Assembly (NCBI GenBank): GCA_963970005.1
Contig: CAXAMN010005358.1
Span: 1-64,000 of the forward strand
Source: Durusdinium trenchii
Lineage: Eukaryota > Sar > Dinophyceae > Suessiales > Symbiodiniaceae
Direction: 5' to 3'
Length of the DNA: 64,000 nt
Under the pieces are notes generated by a model. It was not told the DNA's origin, did no database searches, and saw nothing but the letters and a program-made list of their open reading frames with translations. The position numbers and the translations under genes are program-made. Position 1 is the stretch's first letter. Every line of letters begins with the position of its first letter. This document shows positions 54,185-64,000 of this stretch, piece after piece.

Positions 54185-54565
54185 ATGGCAATGGACAAGA
54201 AGAAGGGTGACGAAAACACGTATGTCATCCACCCAGAGTACAAGAACAAATTTCGCCCAGGCCCCACCAAGGAAATCATCAGAGATGTGCTGCAGAGTAA
54301 GCTCGACAAGGCGACCTACAGCATGGAGACGACACAGCTGCTCACAAAGCAGGTGGCCGATGATATCAAAGACAGACTTAAGGAGTTGAACCTACCTCGC
54401 TACAAGATTGTGGTGCAGGTCTCAATTGGTGAGCAGAAAGGTCAAGGAGTTCGCATGGGCACGAGATGTTTCTGGGATGGAGACACTGATAGCTATGCCT
54501 CGGAGACCTTCAGCAATGAGAGCCTCTTTTGTGTTGCCACAGCCTATGGGATCTATCTCTACTGA
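54185..54565 (+). CDS. Dynein light chain, Tctex-1 (DYNLT) type
   Basis: A complete, intronless 126-residue protein from ATG to TGA. Motifs: EIIRDVLQSKLDKATYS, YKIVVQVSIGEQKGQGVRM, CFWDGDTDSYAS and the C-terminal FCVATAYGIYLY, typical of the Tctex-1 family. It would form a homodimer that binds the dynein intermediate chain, or act in the outer- or inner-arm dynein of the flagella. The N-terminal MAMDKKKGDENTYVI is a little longer than in animal members. It lies downstream of the PPR genes on the same strand. Confidence 0.93.
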   Translation: MAMDKKKGDENTYVIHPEYKNKFRPGPTKEIIRDVLQSKLDKATYSMETTQLLTKQVADDIKDRLKELNLPRYKIVVQVSIGEQKGQGVRMGTRCFWDGDTDSYASETFSNESLFCVATAYGIYLY

Positions 54566-55744
54566 GGCACAGCGGGCCGGTCTTCATGGCACACCTAGGT
54601 GCAGATCTTCCATCTAGAATCTACAGTAGATCAGTGATGACACCGCACACCTTCCAAAGACTTTGACACGAGTTTGACTTTAATGTTTGATCTGCAAAAG
54701 TTTCATCGACTATGCATTGGGACTGTCTAATCGCTGCAGTGCTCCATTAATGTTGCATTGCCTGGCTTGTATTTGTACAGAGAGTTGCACGTGAACCTCA
54801 CAGCGTAAAGTTCAGATCAGAAAACACCGAGCCGCACTCGACTCTTGAGCTGGACGTGCATTCCTTCGTTTCATCCAGGGTGGTCTGAAATACCGAAACT
54901 ATCGCACTGATACAATGCACGTGTTTGGTGCCAAAGGCCTGAAGGATCATGCGCTCAAACTTGGATGTTGGCTTCGGTTTTCCTTGCACAGGAGGAAGGC
55001 CTTCCCCCTCGATTAGTGGTGTGGAGCTTGGTGTCATTGGCTCCAATTGCCCGTTTTCCTTTCCAGCATGGCTAGGTCCGAGATCTGTCCATGAACGGGA
55101 CAGGCCTCAAGCTTGGCGACACGCCAGCAGTAGTGCCCTTAAGCCTTAGCGATGTTGGTCAGGGCATTCTCAGCGCATGCGCCATTCCGAGGTTGGTGCA
55201 AAGAAGGATCAGGAAGATTCTTCCAACGTTAATAGCAGATGAGTTGAGACTTTTCATTCAAGTGGGCAGATTTGCTTTGGTCCAAGCCTTCATGTAAAGG
55301 TCCAAACTGAGCACACGCTGCCAACGTTTCGCTTGTGGCTTCGCAGGATTTGCCTTTGTACCATGACATGCAGATCCTGGTTCAAACCTAAGCCCATGCA
55401 GTCTTGCAGTCTTGCACATGCAGGTTTTCTCAAAGTGAAGGGTTGCAGGACTTGTGGAAGGGTTTCGTGCACGTGTGCACATGGCCACAAACAATGAAAC
55501 AGTCTCATATTGAACGAGCACGTGTGCGGATTTGTGCGTGGAATATGCCAGTGATTTCTGCGGCCATTGTAATCAGACCGTGGGCCTTGAAGGGCAGAAG
55601 CAAGTGTCGTGAGTTAGGAAATCCTCATTCATCTAAACTCCTTGGGAGCTTGTGCCCTGGCGCAGTTGGAGCGAATGTTTATTTGAGCATCTAAAGGCTT
55701 GATTCTTCCCGAGCCGCAAGACGCTTGGCTGAGGCCCCAGGAAG

Positions 55745-55870
55745 ATGCACGCCTGGACTCAAATCTGGATGGTGGCCCTTGGGACGCTAGCAGGTACAGT
55801 GGAAATCAACGTTTTTGATGCCTCGAGTCTTGGACCGGAAAGCCAATCTTGGGCTAGTTGGGCTGATGCT
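55745..55870 (+). CDS. Signal-peptide exon of an unknown secreted protein
   Basis: From the ATG at 55,745 the frame reads MHAWTQIWMVALGTLAG, a typical signal peptide, then VEINVFDASSLGPE. It ends at GCTCCTA|GTAAGG, a good GT donor, exactly where the CTAGTAG repeat begins. The rest of the gene may include the Cys-rich exon at 58.0 kb, which is only a guess. Confidence 0.4.
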
Positions 55871-55962
55871 CCTAGTAAGGCCAGGAGCCCCTAGTAAGCC
55901 CCTAGTAGCGTCCTTGCTCCTAGTAGTGATGCCAGGAGCGCCTAGTAGCGTCTGTGCTCCTT
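55866..55962 (-). repeat. CTAGTAG-type dispersed repeat, copy 2
   Basis: Two to three units of the same sequence (GCTCCTAGTAGTGATGCCAG, AGGAGCGCCTAGTAGCG), opposite in orientation to 58,291-58,380. It begins at a probable splice donor. Confidence 0.75.
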
Positions 55963-56587
55963 GCAATGGTTTTTGGTCTTTAAAGCGTTTTTGCCTCTGT
56001 GCGACTGAGGAAAGAGGGGAGCAAGGCAGAGGTTCGAGCAGATGGCTCCGTGAAGGTCGGAGTATGGAAGGAGCTTAATGCTGAGCACGGTTGGCATAGG
56101 TGGTTGAACTGTTTCCTGCAGCGTGCTGTGCCTTTGCTCTCTCTCTCTCTCTCTGCTTCTCAGCCGTGGTCTAGGCGATGATGCGAAGAGAGCGGGAGGA
56201 TTACATGGCACGTGAGGCATGCCAAGGACGTTAATTATCTGCTTAAGAGGGCTGTGTTTACCATCGTTCCTGGTGAGGCAGATGAGGAGGAAATGGAAGA
56301 GCCTTCGGGCAGTGCCTTCTTGAGGAAGCGTGCTGCTGCTTGTTTGCAAGCCCTCCGCGGCCATGGCTGGCCAGGTCTTGACCAGACGGGAGTGATACAC
56401 ACACAATGACATAGTGTGGGCTCTGGCTCCGGCTGTTAGGATTCACAGGGCTATGCAACATGACAACCCCATTTGAATCCAGTGGCCCTCGTGTTACCTT
56501 ATGACAGTAATTGATGGCTGCGATGACAAAGGCAAGAGATGGTTTCTTCCTTGACCCACCGCATGAACGCGGCCGAAGTCTCAGGAG

Positions 56588-57382
56588 TTGAAGGCTGCCA
56601 ACAGCACAAAGACCCAGGACGAAGAAGACGAAGCTCTTGCACCAACTGCTGGTCAAGAGGACGAGACGGAACATGCAGAGGGCACTTCGGATTCAACTGA
56701 GCCAGCAGATGTGGAGACTGCGGGTGGCAGCACAGCAGGCAACACGGCTGGCAGCACGGACGACAGCAGCACAGACAGCGCAGCTGACAATGCAGCTGAT
56801 CGCACGGCTAGCATTGGGGTGGATGGCAAGGCTTCCAGCACTGCTGGGAGTAGTCCAACAGACAGCACACCCGACAGTGCTAGTGACAGCAGTCCTACAG
56901 ATGGCACTTCCGGCGGTGGTGGAGACACAGCCAGCAGCCCCACAGACAGGACAGACGACAGCAATGGCGGAGGAACAGCCAACAGTCCCGCAGACAGCAC
57001 TGCCAACGCTGGTGGAGGAATGGCTATCAACAGTCCTGCAGACAGCGTGGCTGACAGCGCGGGCGGAGGAACAGCCGCTAGTCCTGCAGACAACATCGCC
57101 AACACCGGTGGAGGAGCGGCTGATAGTCCTGCAGACAGCACGGCTGATGGCAGCAGCGCCATCCCGAACCCTGCAGACAACACAGCCGACGGCACTGGTG
57201 GCAGCACGGTTGATAGTGCAGCTGAAAGCACTGCTGCCAGCACAGAGGACAGCACAGCTGGGACCGGGATGCAAGAAGGAAACAGTGCAGTGCCAGAGCC
57301 AGCTGAGAGCGAAGCAGAAGCAGGCGATCGAAGAGTAATTACTGCGGAGTGGTTGGAGCTGACCATGTCAGGGAGAAGCTAG
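56588..57382 (+). CDS. Low-complexity Ser/Ala/Thr/Gly/Asp-rich protein
   Basis: A 264-residue frame dominated by degenerate repeats of about 17 residues built on SPADSTAD and GGGTA. The last 30 residues (EAGDRRVITAEWLELTMS) are of normal composition and end in TAG. No signal peptide or anchor. All three plus frames and one minus frame are open across the repeat, so the coding frame is not certain; the acidic plus frame is preferred because it has a non-repetitive tail. It could be a surface or mucin-like protein, or simply an expanded repeat. Confidence 0.45.
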   Translation: MKAANSTKTQDEEDEALAPTAGQEDETEHAEGTSDSTEPADVETAGGSTAGNTAGSTDDSSTDSAADNAADRTASIGVDGKASSTAGSSPTDSTPDSASDSSPTDGTSGGGGDTASSPTDRTDDSNGGGTANSPADSTANAGGGMAINSPADSVADSAGGGTAASPADNIANTGGGAADSPADSTADGSSAIPNPADNTADGTGGSTVDSAAESTAASTEDSTAGTGMQEGNSAVPEPAESEAEAGDRRVITAEWLELTMSGRS

Positions 57383-58019
57383 TAGTATTTCCAAGTGCCA
57401 GTTTACGATATATCCTTCATTAGGACTGGTGAGGCTGGAGCTACCTAGCCACCCCTCAACTGACGATGTGTGCATGTGAAGTTAGATACTGTACTTCTTT
57501 TGGTCTTGTGTAGGCCAGCCCAAACTATGCACTCTGTACTCCGCTTTTACACAGATGCCAGTACGCACGCAGTGGGGAATGCTCGATTTCAAACTGTGGG
57601 GTCTGTAGTCCTTCCTTGAGCTTTGAAGGTGGAGCGGGCTCACATGAGGCAGGCTGTTTGTAGAGTGTGTTCTTGGATGCTCACAATGTTATAGTGGCAG
57701 CCAAATTGCTTTTGCCCACAGGCGACGCAGCAGAGCACAGAAAGACGCACGCAATTCCACAGAAGGAACAGGCTGGGCATGGTGACTTGGGGCTGTTGCC
57801 CATTCATATTCAGAGACCCTTGCAGGAGGGATGCCAGCCTTGTCTCTAGAGCTGAGCCGACTCGGACAACCTCGGGCACAACTTTCTACTTTACCCTGGT
57901 CTCCAGCAACAAGTATTGTGCTTCCTGGCTGGAAGTCAGGACCCATATGGTTGGTTTCCTGAAGCGCCACGCCTTCAGATTTTAGGCCAATGCCAATGCT
58001 GGTTACAAGAAGAATGTGG

Positions 58020-58258
58020 GGAATTACCAGACAAAAGCGTGCTTTGAGAGCCTTGGTTCAAAGACTCGTGTAGACTTGCTCCAAGAGTTGCGACTGGCCC
58101 ACTCCATTGTATACTTTTTGAGGTACGTGTTAGCCGACGAGTCATGTGGCAACTACTTTGACTTTGGCGTCGTGGATGGTGCCTGCGATTGTGTACCCAA
58201 GAGTCAAACAGATTGCAAGGAGGCAGATGCGGAGAATTATCATGTGCAGCTGGGCTAA
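58020..58258 (+). CDS. Cys-rich C-terminal exon, PAN/apple-like by pattern
   Basis: The frame ends with ADESCGNYFDFGVVDGACDC, then a last Cys and YHVQLG before the TAA stop. The C...CG.YF.FG...C.C...C...YHV arrangement resembles secreted PAN-like modules common in dinoflagellates. The segment before it (HSIVYFLRYV) is probably intron. Other exons were not identified. Confidence 0.4.
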
Positions 58259-58290
58259 ACGGCTAAACATATATAAATTATATAAAAGAA

Positions 58291-58380
58291 GCTACTAGGG
58301 GCTCCTGGCATCACTACTAGGAGCGAGGACGCTACTAGGGGCTCCTAGCCTTACTACTAGGAACAAAAAGCTACTATAGG
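58291..58380 (+). repeat. CTAGTAG-type dispersed repeat, copy 3
   Basis: Two full units of about 39-40 bp, each starting GCTACTAGGGGCTCCT, and a partial third. Each holds a hairpin (GCTCCT...AGGAGC). AT-rich sequence lies on both sides; TATATATATATATA-like runs follow at 58,384-58,402. Confidence 0.8.
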
Positions 58381-58409
58381 GGATATATTATATATATATA
58401 TAAGTGGGC

Positions 58410-59960
58410 AAGTAATGGGCGGTTCCATGTGCCCTGGGCCTTGGAAGTTTCTCATTTCGCTTCCATCACCTATATAGTCCTTAGAACAGTGAACCCGACG
58501 GGTTCTTGCTCAATGTGGCCGTGTGTACAGCCCTTTCAGGGTACTCTCCCAAAGAGAGACGAGGTCCACTTCCATGTTTGGTTTTGGTAGCTTAGTATGA
58601 TTGCTATTGTAACCTAGTGCAGAAGCAGGCTGGAAGTTCAAAGAATTTGTTGACAATGCATACCAAGCAAGAAAGGACAGACAAACATTTTCCGCAAGGC
58701 CATGTCAAAGAGGCTTTTGCCCGGTCTGCTTTTGTGTCAGTGTTGTCCTTGTTCTTCATTGGCTTGCTTCTCTACAAAGGTGATTTATATAGGATGAAGA
58801 GCACCCCACCTTGAGGGGTGGGGAACGTTTGATCGGGCGGATGGGCTTTTGCATCTAGTTGCCTGTTTGGGGATTGATTGCAGGCTCTCACCCTTTTACA
58901 TATTCTCTATACATACACGTCTTTTGGCTTTCCTATTTTGTGGTGATTGCTTTGCTTTGCTTGCTTTCTGTGTCAAGATTGATAATGACGATGGCACTTT
59001 GCCTTTGTGTCAGATCCTCAAATTGCGGTGAGGTATTTGGTCCAGAAGGGAGGGCCCGAAGCACTGCCGCCCGCCCGCATATGTGGGAGACATTCCCATT
59101 TCCTATTCTTCTATTTCTATTTTCAGTTTCTATTTGAGTAACTACTTTTGAGCATTGAGGATTGAAGTGAACGATCAAGGCATGGAAGTCCAGGCAGCCG
59201 CTCTGAACCGATGTTCCAAACGCACAGTTTACAGAAAATGATACGAAATGAGGAACTTGTAAGAAAGCATGAAGCATCCTCTTGGACCAGTCAAGCCTGG
59301 TTCAACCGGTGTTCAGAGGTGTCCACGAGATCACTTGCAGGCGAATGGCGAGCCAGTTCAGAAAGAACCCAAAGAGTGAGCCGGGGCAAGCGCCGATTTC
59401 CATGTCATTTGAGGCTAAAATGGCCCAAAATGACCTGTTTAGCTCGGATCAATCTCATGAACATGTTAAACGGCCGCTGTGCGCCTACTGGGGAAAAAGG
59501 TGCGGAAGGATGTCGCCTGCTTTGCACATGGAGACTTGAGCAGCTCAAGGCCGACAGCGTTGACTCTCGAGGTCCCTTTGCAGCTGAAGCTCAACCAGAC
59601 CCCGGAAGACCGGGTCTGCAGCTCATGCGGCTACCAGAGAGTCTCCTTTCATCTCTCTTTTCAATGAAGCCAGATCGGAGACATAGCCTAGATTAAGTTT
59701 AGATCCAGTTTGTATCTTGATAAAGCTCATTTTGGCATTTCCTTTTCAACTCATAAAGACTCCGGCAATTCTGCACACCAGTTGGCAGCTAGACTCCTAA
59801 GGCCTGGCTGAAGCTTAGCTTTGACGAGCCAGATGTGGGAGTACTTTGGAATGAACTTGCTTGGCCATGCTGGTTCTGGTGGCATCCGATGTAATCCAAC
59901 CTATCCCAAGGCACCACCAAAGCGTGATGGGCCAGAAGCTGAGCATTGTCTCCAGATGCA
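58410..59960. other. No firmly recognised gene
   Basis: Short hydrophobic frames at about 58.7-59.1 kb look AT-driven. A leader-like stretch on the minus strand at about 59,408-59,436 is discussed in the findings. Confidence 0.4.
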
Positions 59961-59980
59961 ACGAAACAACCGTGTTGCTT

Positions 59981-60011
59981 CCATAGCCAAAACTCAGCCA
60001 TTTGGCTCAAG
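59981..60011 (+). other. Tandem spliced-leader relic
   Basis: CCATTTGGCTCAAG at 59,998-60,011 equals the end of the dinoflagellate spliced leader with one T missing. Just before it, CCATAGCCAAAACTCAG resembles a second, decayed leader (CCGTAGCCA... ...CTCAAG). Tandem, truncated leaders joined after an AG are the known mark of mRNAs that were copied back into the genome and trans-spliced again. Confidence 0.6.
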
Positions 60012-60023
60012 AAGGATTGGAGC

Positions 60024-60102
60024 CATGGCAGTAAGGACTCTCAAAGTGGGAGAGCCTTGGCAGGAATATGAGGCAACAGGTGTTTGTTTGGAGGAGAGGT
60101 GA
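60024..60102 (+). CDS. First exon of an unknown gene after the leader relic
   Basis: GAGCCATGGC gives a strong start context 12 bases after the leader relic. The exon encodes MAVRTLKVGEPWQEYEATGV and ends at GAG|AGGTGAGG-type donor sequence near 60,100. Possible later exons: EAKARMTLQDAALSML (about 60,210-60,300) and MAKFAWQRRVMPPLG (60,306 on). No domain recognised. Confidence 0.4.
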
Positions 60103-60120
60103 GGGGTGTGTGAAATGGCT

Positions 60121-60147
60121 TGTGGGGAGAGAGAGAGAGAGAGAGAA
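60121..60147 (+). repeat. GA microsatellite
   Basis: About nine GA units right after the first-exon donor, so probably intronic. Confidence 0.85.
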
Positions 60148-60399
60148 GGCCTTGCAACATTTGCATGGGCCACATCTAAGGCCCTTGCTCTCATCCTCAG
60201 CTTCAGCTTGGCAGAGGCCAAGGCCCGCATGACCTTACAGGATGCTGCGCTTTCGATGCTTTCAACGTCTTGTTTCTCGTCCGTCCTCCCAGGCGAGGAG
60301 TGAAGATGGCAAAGTTTGCATGGCAAAGGCGTGTGATGCCGCCCCTTGGCAGAAAAGAAGGTTGGAAACTTGAAGGATTAGCTTGGCATGCAAAGATGC

Positions 60400-63300
60400 G
60401 AAGAACACTACTGTAGTAATATGTAGTAATTAGGTCAGAGTTGTTCAAGGAATGCTTGTGGGTTTGGCTATGCTTTGCCGATTTTCTCAGGACGGGCACT
60501 GCGAAGAGAGAGGCTGCACAATGCTAGATGTGGCAGCTCAATCAAAGCCAGCATCAAAGGGCAGCCTGTCTCTTGATTAGTCTAGAAGCCATTAATCAAT
60601 TGCACTAGGCCAAATTTGCCAGAACGCTTGCGTCTTTTGGGTGTTTGGCATGGGCTGATTGAGCAAGGATATTTCTTGAGCTTGAAGCGCACGCCGACTG
60701 AGGCATGATTATGTCCTGCCAGGGCACGATGCTCAGCTCTTCCACAAAGAAGGGCTTCTGGGGGTTCTAGGTGAGATCTTTCACATGGAGTTGAGTGTTT
60801 ATTGAATTTTATTGATCTGGTTGCATGGGAAGCGAAATCTTCCTGGGAGCTCGGGATGCAAACCATGTGCGGGGTTTCCGGATTCCAGCGAATGAGGCTG
60901 AAAGTTGAATCATTTCACTGACGTACGACGTTGGCTGAAAGAAGAGCAACGCTGGAAGGAATGGCAAAATCTTGAGGCCAGGGCCAGGATGCCTGAAAAA
61001 ACTCCAGGGAATTGTTGGTTCTGAAGTTGTTTGCCAGAGAAAGATGCGTCAGGTTCGGTGGATCCAAGGGCACAATCCTGACCTTGTGGTCATTGAAAAT
61101 GGAAATGAGAAGGTGCGGGCTTGCAATCCAAACTCCAAACGGAACCAAACATCATCATTATTATGTACATTGTTGGTTGATGATACCTGTGCCGTGAGGA
61201 GAGAATAGACCTCACGCAATACTCATACAGTCCCCGCCTCAATCACGTATGCTGTGCACATGTATGGTGTGCTCACGAGAAGGGTTCAAGAATCCACATG
61301 CCCATGTCAGAACTTCACAACTGCGCAAAGGTCAGATTCCCGAGTTGCTTCGACAGAAGGGCTTCAGAATGCAGGGTGAGCTCTAGCATGTGCACGATAT
61401 GCGGCTGCTTGCCAGATGCTTATTGCCATCTACAAGTTTCGAACATACATAGTTGGCTTCTTTGCCACTTCCACGGCTCTGCAGCCGCAAGTGTTTTCCA
61501 CGTCCGGTTTTGGGTTGCTTGAAGCCCGTAGCTGTCATAGCCTCGATCTATTGCCATGTGACGATATTCAGCTTGATGCCAGGAGTTTTCGCAGTGTTCA
61601 ATAGTCACCTGTGTTGATACTAGTGAGCGATATGAAGTGCAACAAAGGTTTAACGGCGCAGTTGTCTGGGAATCTAGCAGAGCCCGTTGAGCTGCTGCCA
61701 GTGATGCAATATCCGAATTCCGGGTACGGCTGAGAGCAGTGGGGAAAGGCTTTGGAGAGGGCCCAGATGCTGTGCGATAAAGAGTGCAGACTTTAGCTAC
61801 ATCATGCTACATCTCAAGAACGTTTGAGAGAGGGTGGTTCATCACAAATGTCGGCACGTTCGGCGCTCTTGCGCCACTGCCACCATAAAGATCTGCATGA
61901 CACAATGTCGCCGAAGCGGAAAGGGTGCATGAAGGTTCTGCAATTTGCATCTAAGGTGACACCTGTGAGCACAAAGATTTTGCAATTCCCTGTGCATGAG
62001 TTGTAGAGCCTGGCCCTGGAGTCGCTGCAGGCAAGCAGATGGTGATGCAGGCGGAGGGCCCGATCTGCGAAGAAAGCCTTGTGCTCAGTGATTGCTGGAC
62101 ATTGCGGCAAAGGATGCCTCGCCAAGCGAGGTCGGAAAATGGAGACAAAGAGGATAAAGATGAAGAAAAGGAAGACAAAGAGGAAAAGGAGGAGGAAGAA
62201 GATAAGGACGAAGAAGAAGAGGATGGCGCGCTCCCCAGACTTGTCTGGCCTTGGCGGTGTTGTTTTGCGTGCCAACGGACGTTGGTGGCTGAGGAGATAG
62301 AGATGACGGGGAGTCAAGGGAAGCGTGGCTCAGCGCCATTGGCAAACCCAGCTTCAATTACTGTATTCATTTTGGCATGTGCCCTCCACGCGAAAGGTTT
62401 GTCGATCTTTTGATGAAGTTCTGCACCTAGCATGAGCGTGTTCTTTTCCATTGGCTTGAGACACCATCCTCACAAAGAATGCTACTGTATAGAAACGGAG
62501 ACATATCACTTCATGAGATCTCGGACCATTTCGTTGTGCAGCGTGCGACTTAGGACAAAGGCAATCTCCGTCAGGACTACATACGAGGCCAATGGCTGCT
62601 TGCGCAAGGTGACTTGTATGACAACTTGACATGAGAGGAAGCAGAGTCTTTGCTCAGCAAGAAGCCAGCTTGGAAGGTGCGATGTTTTGGAATATCAATT
62701 CTTACAAGCTTGCCTATGACTCGCGAGGCAGTTGATGCGAAGACCCGCAAGGAGTGCTTCGACATTTTTGTCGAGCACCTTGATGGTGTAGGCTTGGAGC
62801 AATGGGCACACGCGGAGTGAGGGTGGCAATTTTGGTTGGGCTTCGCCGCTGTTGCAAGGCCACAAGAAGAAAAAGAAGAAAGATAAAGACAAGGTGCCAT
62901 GTTTGCAACATTTGCTCGTCCATGACCTGACACACTAGCCGCTAGCCGTTTGTTTTGGCGATTGCTGAGCACCAACAGGCCAAGAAAAGCAGAAAGCATG
63001 GGTCTCAGAGCTTTCTTTGTTTGGGGCTCGTTGATAGTCTTGTAAATTGAACCAAGGAAAAAACACAAAGAGGATGAACATGAAGATGCGGAAGAAGGAG
63101 TGCGCGAAGAGCTAAGGAGCTAAGCAGCTTGGTCCCAAGGGAGCGCAAAGAACCCGCATCTGAGGTAAGAAAAAAAGCAAGAAAGGTCTTGTTCTTAGAC
63201 TGAGATTGAACAGGAGTTGCCGGGCGCTGCGGCCATTTGACCTTGCTGACTTGCTTCTTTTCCGAGCATGATGAGGTGAGAAGAGAAAAAGAGCAAAAAG

Positions 63301-64000
63301 TCACAAAAGCGCATCCTCATGAGGTGCACAGAATGTATTCGTTTCTGAGCATGGCGTGTCTTCGTGAATTTGGGTTGGATGACTTGTCAGGAGATAGTGA
63401 GCGAGGGAGCTCGGACAGCCCAAGTCCATGGGGTCCCTTTCAAGCCGGCAGAATCTGTCTTCGTCTGAAGACCATGAAGGAACATTTTCTTCACACAATG
63501 CAGGCAAAGTTAGCAGACATATGTGACCGTCTTTAGACGGCAGACACCACACCATGCAGAGAAGAGGCCCGACCTCCAAGTTAAACAGGGGAGTGCAAGC
63601 AAGGCACTCCCCTCCCACCAGCTCTGCTTGAAATGCCGGGAAAAGAGGGCCAGCTTGGAAGGGATCAGCAGCACATGGGCCAGGAAGGGGGCTTGGGGTC
63701 CATGGTGCAGTCCATGGTGGCGCTTGACTTGAAAATTTGTGTTTCGGCTCCAGCAGTGCAGATGTCGCTCCTTTGGCCGCGTGGCAAACACTGCCGTGGC
63801 CCTGCGAATGTACACGGTCCAGTGCCCAGTGCATGTTGGACCATTTGTTCCAGGCGGCCAGGCTTTTTGCATCATTTGTTCAAGGCTGAGCACCTACTGG
63901 CAGATGCGGCAAGCTATCAGCAAGCATTCGCAAAGCGAAGCGCTGATGAATTGCCTCAGGTTGGAAGTGAGTGTGAATATGGGAAGGTATGAAATCGTGC
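60400..64000. other. No firmly recognised gene; scattered possible exons
   Basis: Exon-like but unidentified pieces: 61,418-61,530 (+, IAIYKFRTYIVGFFATST), 62,712-62,819 (+, TREAVDAKTRKECFDIFVEH, ending at a stop) and 63,880-63,980 (+, HLLADAASYQQAFAKRSADE). They are all on +, as are the genes before. An A/G-rich tract (62,142-62,226) creates charged low-complexity frames. Confidence 0.35.

Noticed and set aside
56653..57366. Long minus-strand frame, Leu/Pro/Ala/Ser-rich
   Set aside because: It is the complement of a repetitive sequence whose + frame has a normal C-terminal tail; the open minus frame follows from composition.
1..64000. CRISPR arrays, tRNA, rRNA or snRNA genes, bacterial operon signals
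   Set aside because: No regular spacer arrays and no recognisable RNA gene; the content is eukaryotic. A tRNA scan was not possible by eye.

Overview
The window looks like nuclear DNA of a dinoflagellate (Symbiodiniaceae-like or a relative; no species can be named). The grounds are: matches to the dinoflagellate spliced leader just upstream of several start codons; introns with GC or other non-GT donors in a cyclic-nucleotide phosphodiesterase gene; a Ty1/copia element carrying a cytosine-methyltransferase-like segment, known from dinoflagellates; and all recognisable host genes between about 37 and 60 kb lying on one strand.

Region 1 (1-20.1 kb) is a decaying cluster of intronless genes for BspA/TpLRR-type leucine-rich-repeat (LRR) proteins with a conserved N-terminal domain of about 110 residues that resembles a beta-grasp fold. 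Block A (3-5157, + strand) holds the 3' end of a large gene, then LRR genes 2A, 3A and 4A. Block B (about 6.14-12.45 kb) is an inverted, diverged copy of the same order. It extends further upstream into a broken gene with an SF1-helicase-like C-terminal part. Inside block B a 1.45-kb segment has been flipped again. Further LRR copies (4B, 5, 6, 7) follow on +, all damaged. Related non-coding units of about 0.9 kb separate the groups. Twelve small stem-loops with a CTTA loop lie downstream of these genes, in the same orientation as the gene they follow. They are the most unusual recurring signal here.

Region 2 (20.1-35.4 kb) is dominated by mobile DNA: two joined LINE fragments on the minus strand (about 23.19-25.25 kb), and a 7.6-kb copia-type LTR element (27,073-34,682) with 177-bp LTRs, a 5-bp TAAAA duplication, gag, a methyltransferase-like segment, integrase, RT and RNase H. 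It is defective, with a frameshift in the methyltransferase-like part and a deletion in the RT core. A GTG-rich minisatellite follows.

Region 3 (35.4-64 kb) carries ordinary host genes on +: a probable C-terminally anchored glycoprotein, a sugar-porter MFS transporter, a GH7-like (clan B) glycoside hydrolase, a class I cyclic-nucleotide phosphodiesterase in at least 12 short exons, two PPR-like proteins, a Tctex-1 dynein light chain, a low-complexity Ser/Ala/Thr/Gly protein and several orphan exons. Short CTAGTAG-type repeats occur three times. The last 4 kb holds nothing I can identify. No tRNA, rRNA or CRISPR was recognised by eye.
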